DNA of 64,000 bases from Heliocidaris tuberculata (Eukaryota > Echinodermata > Echinoidea > Camarodonta > Echinometridae). Shown in pieces: positions 46,903-58,000 of this stretch (position 1 is the stretch's first letter; each line of letters begins with the position of its first letter). A model generated the notes under the pieces. That model worked only from the letters and a program-made list of their open reading frames with translations, made no database searches and was not told the DNA's origin. The DNA is taken from contig CM046849.1 in assembly GCA_025618425.1 (NCBI GenBank), positions 28,291,321-28,355,320 on the forward strand, written 5' to 3'. Position numbers and translations under genes: made by a program.

Positions 46903-49900
46903 AAAAAAAAATATTTTTAAACAGAGAGAGAGGATCGACTACAAAGATAAAAACATAAGGTCGTTGCTATCCATGTTACAGAAAAGTAAACTTTAGCAGA
47001 AAAAAAAAATCTTATTGAAATTGTTTCCTGTTTTATTCGGGGCACTCCAATCTGTCTATAACGGATTATTCGGAATGGCGTGAAGTTTCATCATGTTCAT
47101 GCGGAACGTTTCAATGTCACATTAAGTAAACTCCGTGAACACGGCCAGGTCACTTACACTTTTCCCGATAATCAGTCAGCCAAAGTCACTCTTCCTTTTT
47201 AATCAGAATCTAGACTTAACTGTAAAAAAAAATCATCTTCCCAATAAATAGCGATAAAATACCTTGATTTCATCACAAAATATTATAGTGAACAACAGAT
47301 GTTCACCAACGTCTAATTATCGTGACCACGGAGAAGAATTTGCATATCCTGATGTCCTGATATAGATTAACGGGGGGGGGGGGGGGGGGGGCTACCAGTG
47401 CACGGACAACCCTGCTTGACGCATAAACACTGTAATTAGTATACATGTATTTCTAGACTTTTAAAAAGGGAGCGTACCCAAGCTCTACCCTGGGAGATAC
47501 GTCACTGCACCCCTACATCGCTTCCTATAACCCCTTCACATCATAACCCTAAGTAAATTATGAATGAAAAAGGTATGTTCCATCCCCTCAAACTAGATCC
47601 ACACGGCCTTATATTATTAGTTGAATTGATAATAAACGAAGCAAACCGTGTGCCCTCTTCAATTAATACTGCACTGTAAGGTCAGGCTAGTGGAACAGAT
47701 TCGGGCGAAGGTTTAATCATTCCGTATACCTTCAAAAAAATCAATGGGGAGGCTCTAATCATGACCGATAGATGGGCATCTATTGAATAATACATTTGCA
47801 CTTTCTTCCTTCCAGCATTTTCCATTTTGAGCCATAAACTGTGGAGTCACCTGTCAGATGTCTTCAGGTATCCCCAGTGCCCCAGCTTGGTGAAAGTTAT
47901 CCAGGAAAGTGGTCGAGGGGAACCATGTCGGTGAAGTCACAGTGCCTCATAATTACGTAGCTCCCCCACCATCAATCAACGAAACAGGGTTAAATATAGA
48001 TCAGACATCGTATGGACAGCAAAATGTGATTCCAATGACCCGGGACTTACAATACAAAAAAAAAACACACAAAAAAAAAACACAACAACAACAGGGAGAA
48101 CATACTTCTAGACACGCGACCTGAGATGCGGTAGGGTTCTCGGTCTGTTTCCCCAAGTTGACCAAACGGTGGCCTTGTTTATATTTTTGGACAAAACTCC
48201 TCAATATGAATCGAAAAGATTTACACTATGGAAAAATCTTATGACCTTAATAGTTAAAGTTCATTGAATTATTCGTCTACGAAAAGCATGCATGATGTAT
48301 GTTCGGAGAGAGGAGGCTGAAAAGGAGATGAGATACAGATGGAGAGAATAAGGAAAATAGAAGAGCAGAGAAGGACAGGTAAATGAAAGATAGATATAAT
48401 GTAGATAGGTATGGTGAGAGAGGAAAAGATCAGTCATACAGAGAATAATTCAGAGGCAGGAAAGGTACATAGGGAATGGGGAAGAGAAGAGAAGAGAAGA
48501 GAAGCGAGAGAGAGGAAGAGAGAGAGAGAGAGAGAGAGTAAGAGGGAAGGCATAGAGAGGATGAATGAAAATGTGTGGGATAGAGAGAGAGAAGAAATAA
48601 AGAGAAGACTGGGTGGGGGTATCACTAACTGAACGACACACTCTCAAGAAAGGTGCCCTATAGAAAATCACGCAACAACAATAACAACATGACTGAACTC
48701 AAACCATGTCTTGACTTCATAGCTATTAGTGGAAAGAGCATTTCATGAGGCTATGAATCATCGATCGCTCCGTAAAAATAACCCAAGTCTGTATCTTTTT
48801 ATGACTTCAAATATACATTACATAAATCTGTGAAACGACGTATAAGTATAAATGAGAAAAATAATAGCCAGGCGACATGAGTTTAACCTACAGCTAAGTA
48901 CATTTTCAGAAAGGAGAGGGCTAAAGTACTAAACTAACAAATGTGTCTGTTAGCATAGCGAGAATTTTAAAGAGGTTTCAACAAGATGTTGGATTTAACT
49001 TGGAAGGTGCTCAGTTTGAGTATTCTGCTCGGCAATTTGTTAACTGACAGAGGAAGAAATCCCACAGGCCATCCATCGATCACGAGCCCGGTTCCCCCTT
49101 CGACCTACTTTTTTTTTTCTTTCTTTCGATCAATCTAGACTTCCCACCAGACGCTGTCGTCTGTGTGATTAATTTAGGTCAAATTTCGAGCGAAGATCTG
49201 TCCTATGAGAAGTACGGAACATGAGATTCGTCTCTATGACCTTTTATAAGCCTTGGCATATCAACAACGTGTAAGACTTGTATTCAGTGGGTGCTTTATA
49301 TGTCATCATCATCATCATCGTCATTATCATGATCCGTCATCAATATGATCATGACAATGCTGATCATCATCATCATTATCCTCCTGCTCCTTCTCCTGCA
49401 GCTGCTGCTCCTCCTCCTCCTCTTCCTCCTCCTCCCCCTCATCATCATAATCGCCGTAACCACCACCTGTGACCACCACCACCACCACCACCATCATCAT
49501 CACCACCACCACCACCAAATTCATCGTCATAACATTGTCCATAAGATCAGAAACTGTCTGAATCTCAATCTTAAATGTTTTATCATTATGTATTCCGAGT
49601 CTCATGTTCTTGGGGGGAGGGGGGGGGGGGGGGGCGCGAACTTAATCACACTAACCATTTGGGTCTTTTCTCCCGATGTAACTGATTTTGATGTTTCGCT
49701 GTACCACTACACCGGAATTTCAAACTACAAAGATCCTAACGTTATAATCTCTTTAGAATCATATTGGGGGAGAGGTGGAAACTTTATAGTGTTAAAGCCA
49801 ACAATTGTCCGTAACGGCTGTTCACCAAACACCCATACTACGTAATATCCTGAATATTGTGGAAGACTATAATCTCCACAAAAAAGGACTTACCCCAACC

Positions 49901-50920
49901 AATGCCGAGGTATACTTTAAAATTGGACTCGGTGCTGAAGACGGCTACAGCTATGCGGCTCGTCAGATAAAGACCTTCCACAAACATCCAGTACATGTTG
50001 GCCATGCTGAAATACTCGAGAAGCACCAGGATAAATCGACAGAATCCAGGCTGCAATGACAAGAGAAAAAGAAAATGGCGAAATGATGGGTGAAAAACAT
50101 AATTATGTGCATTATTTTCTACCGAAAAACAACTTGATGGTATCTTTGTTCCATTTTGCTTCTTTAACTTGTTTTTGTTTTTTGTTGTTATTTCATTGTA
50201 TTTCATTTACTTATTATTTATTTATGTTTTATTTTTTATGCATTTATTTCTTTATTCATTCATTCATTCATTTATTTATTTTTTTCAAATTTTTCCCCTA
50301 TTTTTTCGTTACGTAGTTTAATCATGGGGAGATTTCCATAAGACCTTTTTTCAGAGAGGTAACCTTTTTTTTATTGGTACATAAGACGACAATACGATAC
50401 CGCTACGTATATAAATCAAAGGAAATTGCGTCTAAAGAAGATGTCAACGCCCCGGCCCGCCGTAAAGGGGCACATGCTCACATGATTTCTCACAGATTGG
50501 CGCAGAGTGAGGAGGACGTTTTGCAACGAAGTCTCAAGACAGTAAAATCAATATTACTTCAAGCAGGGAGTTACATTTCCCTGCTTCAAGTACCGCCACA
50601 AATGTTCGACCATTTCGACTGAATAATATTTAATGCTGCTAACAAAAAGGCATTATTAAGTTCGATATACAGCCATAACGCGATTGTGCACACAATCAAC
50701 AATCAAACTATACTGACTTGTATATTATTTGAAATAGTTCTACGGGTAATACCTTGAGAAACATCTTCTCAATATCAGAATATATTCACAGTAAACATAG
50801 AAAATGACGAACAAAGCGGGAAAGTTAAAGAGAGAAAGAGAGAAAGCGAGAGAGAGAGAGAGAGAGAGAGCGAGGGAAAGAGGGAAAAGAAGAGTGAGAA
50901 AAAGAAAGGGAGAAAAACGG

Positions 50921-50964
<44 letters not shown>

Positions 50965-51035
50965 CAGAGTGAAGAGAAGGAAAGTTAATAGGGATAAAAA
51001 TGAAAGAGATAGACAGATTGACAGAGGATGAACAA

Positions 51036-51066
<31 letters not shown>

Positions 51067-51951
51067 CGAGAAAGAGATTTGAAGGGGAAAAAACGAGAAA
51101 CAATGAATAAAAGACATTGATGTTGACGTTATAGCCTACACCTATCTCGCTAATCTACATTTACAAAACAAAATTATCCCCGTGTTGCTAAATTAAGAGA
51201 CGGAAACCACCATTTGACAAGCCGATGCAATCATCTTTACCGATAAGCAGCTAATTTTATGGTCAGTGATTTAACTTAGATACTGCGGTCAATCATGATT
51301 ATATCTCCAGCCATGCGTGACACGCGTTAATTCGCGTAGAGCACCGCATTTCAGTTCCAGTAGAATGTACATTGCTTTTCTTCTTTTTTTTTTTTACCGT
51401 TAACTGGTAAAAGTAATAGGTTTACTACCTCGGTATGGGTTTGAATGTTGGACCATATTATTCACGGTGGTATATTGCACTGTGTCAGTGATTGTAGATA
51501 AGCTTGATATAAATGAATGATTTCTTGAATCAACGAGATCTAGAATGAAAGAAAAAGGAGAGCAAGCAAGAGGTTAGAGAGATGAGGAGACTGAGGGAAA
51601 GAGAGGGAGAGGGTGGAGAGAGAGAGAGAGAGAGAGGGGGGCAGATAAGATAGAGAGAGAGCAGATAAGGGGGGATAGAGAGAGGGTGGAGAGAGAGGAG
51701 GGAGAGAGAGGGAGATAAGGGGGGATAGAGAGAGAGGGAGAGGGTGGAGAGAGAGAGAGAGAGAGAGGGGGGCAGATAAGGGGGGATAGAGAGAGAGAGA
51801 GAGAGGGGGAGAGAGAGGGGGCAGATAAGATAGAGAGAGGGAGAGAGAGAGGGAGAGAGGGGGGCAGATAAGGGGGATAGAGAGAGAGGGAGAGGGTGGA
51901 GAGAGAGAGAGAGAGAGAGAGGGGGCAGATAAGGGGGGGAGAGAGAGAGGG

Positions 51952-51993
<42 letters not shown>

Positions 51994-52000
51994 TAAGGGG

Positions 52001-52032
<32 letters not shown>

Positions 52033-55000
52033 CAGATAAGGGGGGATAGAGAGAGAGGGAGAGAGAGGTGAACGAAGTGAGGTATAATAGGAGAGAAAAG
52101 AGAGCGAAAGAGAGAGGGAGAGAGAGATACAGATTTAAAAAGAAATCACTCTTGTACTTTTGTATAAGCCTGTCATATAGTTTTCGCTTTCCTTTTCTGG
52201 TTAGCTTGGTGGCGGAAAGAATATTCGATGTCGTATCGGAGTCTCGGAAGGGAGGGCGGGAGAAGTATCCATTTATATAACTGCCGCTTGTCCGTCAAAG
52301 TTTGAAGATAGAGTGAAGATTAAAGCAGCGTTGGGGTTTACCTCGCAGGCGTGTGATGGCGAAAGAAGGGAGACAGCCTAGGACTACTGGGAGAAGAAAT
52401 GAACAACCCATCTCTGTGCGATAGATGAAATTGGGAGCACTATCTGGTTAGACCGTCTATAATATGAAAGATCGATTCATCCCAGAGGATCGGCTTTCCG
52501 TTGCTAAGGCAACGGAAGGGGTTATTTCAAACGCGTGACACCCTGGCACGATATGCATTCCAAAACTACTGGTGAGATTAAACGCTGTGCTTCTAGTAGT
52601 ACCACTAGAGATACAACAATGTGATAGGAAATTAAATAATAGTTTTGCCATAACTATCGAAGTGGCATGTATCCCCGAACGAATTGCCAGGGAGCTGTCA
52701 AGTTTTTGTTTATCTCATCAGAGCCAAATGAAACAACCGAGATGCATTAAAGCATATTGTTCTTGGAATTTCAATTCAAACGCAGTCTTTCGTGTATAAA
52801 CTCATGTATCAGGTTTATAGCTATGGGCAATTTTTAAAAAGGCTTACGTGGTTGCAAACTGAAAGGTGAAAGGACATCAAAACTTGTCCCTCTTTCTGAG
52901 TTTGCAACCCTGGATTTGCTGGTTTGCCGCACGTCAATTGTTATTTGTTTGCTGGCTTACTTTCTTCTTCTTCTTTTTTTTTTCTTTGTTTTTGTTTTTG
53001 TTTTTTACAAGTTTTGACATAATCTGAAGAAAAAAAAACAACAAAAGAGTTTTTAAAATGTTTCGGAGTGATTAATCGCATTTTTCTTTTTCTTTTTTAA
53101 ACTTCAAAATTTCATCGTTGGAATGGGTGAGTGGTGTTTCTATAATAGGGGCCTTTGGTCATGTTGGTCTGGTCAGATCGCGTCAGACCCGAGGTTACAC
53201 GTACGCACGCAATTTATGTACATGACAAAGGTGCGTGATATGCTTCACAATGCCCCCAAACCGGTCTAAATTAAAGGCCAAGTCCACACTTAATATCAAG
53301 TTGATTTCAATAAATAGAGTAAAATTAAACAAGCGTAACAGTGAAAATTTTATTGAAATCGGATGTAAAATAAGAAAGTTACGACATTTTGAAGTTTTGC
53401 ATTATTTCTTGAAATAGTGATATGCATAACATGGGCAGTATGCAAATGAGTGAACTGATGATGTCACACGCTCACTTTTCCTTATGTATTTTATTATATG
53501 AAATATCATATATTTCAATTTTTTGCTTCAATAATGTAAAACATGGTTTGACTCCTTATGGAACATGTAAAATCATCATTTTTGTAACTTATTTTGATAC
53601 AAGGGAGAGATTCTTTATTATCACATCCGTAAAAATTGAAATATTTGAAATTTCATATAATAAAATACATAAGGAAAAGTGAGTGTGTGACATCATCAGT
53701 TCACTTATGTGCATAATGCCCATGTTATGCATATCACTGTTTCAAGAAATAATGCAAAACTTCAAAATACCGTAACTTTCTTATTTTACATCCGATTTCA
53801 GTGAAATTATCACTGTTATGCTTGTTTAATTTTACTCTATTTATTCAAATCAACTTGCTATTAGTGCAGACTTGGCCTTTAAAGATATTTAACTGTATTA
53901 CCTTGGCCGTTGTTGAGAGAGCTAGGTCGGTGGTATAAATTGTCGAGAAATTCATAATTGCACCACAAAACCACCAAAAAATTGCCAGATATGAATTTTT
54001 AGTTAAAATGGCATTAAACTGGCAAAACTTGAACAGCGCCACCTTACAGTAACTGCCAAATTGAGATTATAATTTGAAAATTAATTGCATTTTATTTTGA
54101 ATTTCGACAAACAGCTGTTTGGAAAATAGGCACATTTTATATTTCAAACCATTATTTTTGATGTTACACATTTGGAAAATTGCTTAATGATACATTCTAA
54201 GCTTCTACAAACTAAAATGGGGCATGATGGGAAAATTAGAGGCACAGACACTTCTGTTGAAAGATGGCGCCATTAGGAGCTCCAATTTACTGTCACTTTA
54301 AGGTCTGATTCTGAAAGAGAAGATTCTCAGCTTTAAAATGATATATAACTCATTAGCATTGGATGTTCCCAACCCACTGTACAAAGAGTAGAATGCCCAG
54401 TCCCACAGAGTGTTACTTATGAGAAAAGGGGATTTAAAGTTTGCAGTCCGTTGAAGCGCTCTGACTCGTGAGATATTGTGCAAAGATGATAAAAGGAGGA
54501 TTAGAACTCAATATAAATTTCCATAAAGGGATTACCAGACTGTCCTAAAACTTAGCATACTAATTAAGCACATCCTGCTCATTATGTTGGACAAATATTA
54601 ATACAAGAGCCTTTTATGTTCTAAAGTTATGGAAGATCAAATTGAGACAGGTATTCAGGGTCACAAAAAAGAATACAAAAAACCCAGAGAAGACAAACAT
54701 ATGTATATTAAAATCTGTCAAAAATACCTCTTTAAGATTGCTTGGTGCTTCCAAATTTTCAAATTACCTACTAGATGAAAGTATAATCTTTCAGGAAATG
54801 CAAAAAACTGAAATTTGACCATGCTGACCCAAAAGACCTTTATTGAGCTGTAACAGAAAATCAAACAGTGCGACTTTTTGGGGGTTTTGTGGTGCCTGGT
54901 CACATTTTTTCATTATAACTGCCCTACTATTAACATGATTCACAGACACGAGCATGCCCACACGTACTCACCACATAGTAGGGTGTACTTTTTAATTTAA

Positions 55001-58000
55001 AATCTCGTAATCATTATTATTATCGGACATAATATGTGACCAGCTCTTTAGATCTGTAAAACCGTTTTCTTTTGTGTGATTCTTTCAAAGACCTTCTCAC
55101 CTGATGTCGGTAGATTTTGTCGTATAATTATTATATCTCCCTTGTTTAAAGATCAAAATGTGCTAACAATATCCATCCATAGGTTGATGCAGGCACGAGT
55201 CATGCTCTATTTTGACTCTTTAAGGGAATCTTGAGTTCTGGAAAAGGTGCAAAATAATTGGTGAGCTTTCTCATTCCTTTCATGTCAGTTTGGAAGAACA
55301 TCGTAGTAGAAACATCCCCTGAAAGTGATTGCTTGCCAAATGCTCTTATATTCGAAATATGACTAGAAATAGCTGAAATGTTCGGGCCGAACATTCCTGC
55401 CACTTGCGTGTGTAGTCCCATACACCCATTTCAGTGTGCAGTACATGTGCTTTTCAGTAAGATTAGGTCAATTTCTTATCTGTTTTGATGATTCCGAAAC
55501 AACACAGTATAAAACAATTCTTTTTTAGACATGGTCAACCTTTCCCAATTCCTTTGAGACAGTTTCTTTCACAATGTAATTACATGACCAGAACTCTACT
55601 TTATCTTTAAACAAAATTCCATAAAAGGCCTTGAGCTTAGCCGAACATTTTTAGTCTCATTACAGTACAAGGCCTATGAGGTGCTGTATACATGTAATCT
55701 GATAACCCGGTCACACCAACGAGGTCGACACCAGACCCACATCCATGACATCAGATCGAACGAAACATTGCATTGTACCGAATAGCCAATCATAAGGTGG
55801 TTTGGCGGTGTGACTGAGTTATTACACCAGATCGGACCCTGTGTCACGAGTTAGTAGGCCTACTACCAAAAAATACGGATCTTCTCCTAAAAAAAAAAGG
55901 GGGGGGGGAGAAGATACACCCTCACCCCCCCCCCCAAAAAAAAAAAAAAAAGAAAAATGGCCAAGATTAATAATGTACCCTAAAGCGGAAAGAGTATGTG
56001 GAAATGGCGTCCTCAGGTTTCGCCTACATGGTCATTCATTCGATCTTGTGACTTCAGGCGCAGAAGTTAAAACAATATGTTTTCGAGCGAAAGATCGATG
56101 AATGATCTATCGAATGGGTGCTAGCGAAACTTGATGAGCAATATCGATTACGTTTATACGATGCAACGGGTAGTTGTATTAAACATTACATGGGCGTTAA
56201 GACAAGAAGGCTAAACTGGAGTCGACGGACCGTGTGTCCGTGTCGAACCCAAACAATCAATCTTCCGCCTCGCTGATGCCCACGTAAGGAACTCAATCCC
56301 GCTGCGATACGCCGGGAAAACAACGAGAGAGTAGCAGACAAACACGGTTGAGCCGGGTTTATTCTAAGGTGGTATTAAAGAAACAAAACGAGAGACTAAA
56401 ATTGGAAAGAGAGAGAGAGAGATAGCGACGGGGCCGGACAAACCACCCGTAATGACGGTAAATTGAGATGGGTCATCCCGTAGGGCCGACATCTCGTTCA
56501 GATGTATACGGAAATATGTTTTAATCATTACGTGATGTAGGCAACTCCCTTTATCCCCGCGAAAGCAAGATCTGAGAGGAGTATCTGTAGGCCCTCCTTA
56601 TTCATGGATCTAACTAACCCTACAGGTACGAATAATATGAATAATTACAAAGGCACACTGCCCCATACAGTACATTGTAGGATTAGAAAACTGGAAAGGC
56701 CAATATTTATTTTTGTCTGAGCTGTTTTGTCAATATACCGCTTTATTGCAAAGGTACTGAAAAAAAATGTAAAGCCGGAGAAAATGTCAAGATTTTCCTT
56801 AATAGCCGTACTTAAAGACGAAGCAGCTTGGAATATTCAGCTGAGCTTAAAGAGATATTCATTTCGCCTATTTCTATTTTTATTCATTCTTGCAATAGTT
56901 TGTGACTGACATGCGATATGTTTTCCGTATATTCCTTGGCAATTTTGTCGTCTTATTCACTGTGCATTGTAACTTATACTCTCTGACTTGATTTTGTCGT
57001 CTTTATTCACTGTGCATTGTAACTTATACTCTAAAACAAAATCCGAAAGTTGACCCTGACTTCAAAGCTACTTGCTCACTTTACAAAAGAGTACTTCCTT
57101 TCACTCAATGTGCTATTACGTTGAAACTGTTGATATGACATAACCGAAACGACAATTTTCTCTGAACTAATTTTCCCAAACTAAACTTATGCTCAAGCGA
57201 AGCACTCGTACATGGATTACGTCAGCCTAATTCAGGTTGCCGATCCTATCCGATTTTAATTTTTCATTTGGCAAATCAGAAATCGGTAGGAGGTCATCGA
57301 TTTTGGCAAAGTCGGATAGAATCGGGCACCGATTTGAAAATCAATTTCAACTCTAGTTATAGATAATAATAATTATAACAATAATAATAGCTGTTTCTTA
57401 TATAGCACCTTACCAGTTACAATGTAACCGACCAAAGCGCTTACAGCATTATTACCCCGGTCACTGGATTCAATTGCGGTTCTGCACATTACAGTAGAGG
57501 TGTCGTAGTCGAGTGGTTTAATCACTTGACTGGGAATGCAAAGGTCGTGGATGATCATTACACGTTAAAGGTAGGCGAAAGAATTATCCAAAAAGGATGC
57601 GGGAAGCAAGGTATGAATAATAAATATAACACGTAGTCCTTTTGAAGTATAATAGTGCTTCATTTCTAAATTCATTTCACCCGACATATTTGACTCATTC
57701 TTCCATATTTCAACGTCCACTTTGCGACTTACGGCTTTGTGGAGTACGAAGTTGCTACTGGCGGTCTCTTGCAGACCCGTAGTAGCTGTGTAGTCCATGG
57801 TTAGAAGAGGCTGCAGCTGGATGATCATACAGATGTATCTGAAGATGAACGATACGACGAGATTTTTGTGGATAGCGATTCGTGTGCACTGTAACGCCCT
57901 GAAAAAAAATGACAGAAGGAGGGAAGAAAGGAACGGGGTAATTATAACTGGTGTTTATTCATTTTTGTGATGATATCGAGACAAATATACGCCAAATATT

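Noticed and set aside
49278..49605. ORFs rich in His, Asp or Pro
   Set aside because: Trinucleotide (ATC, CTC, ACC) repeats in the gene 2 intron beside the real TM3 exon.
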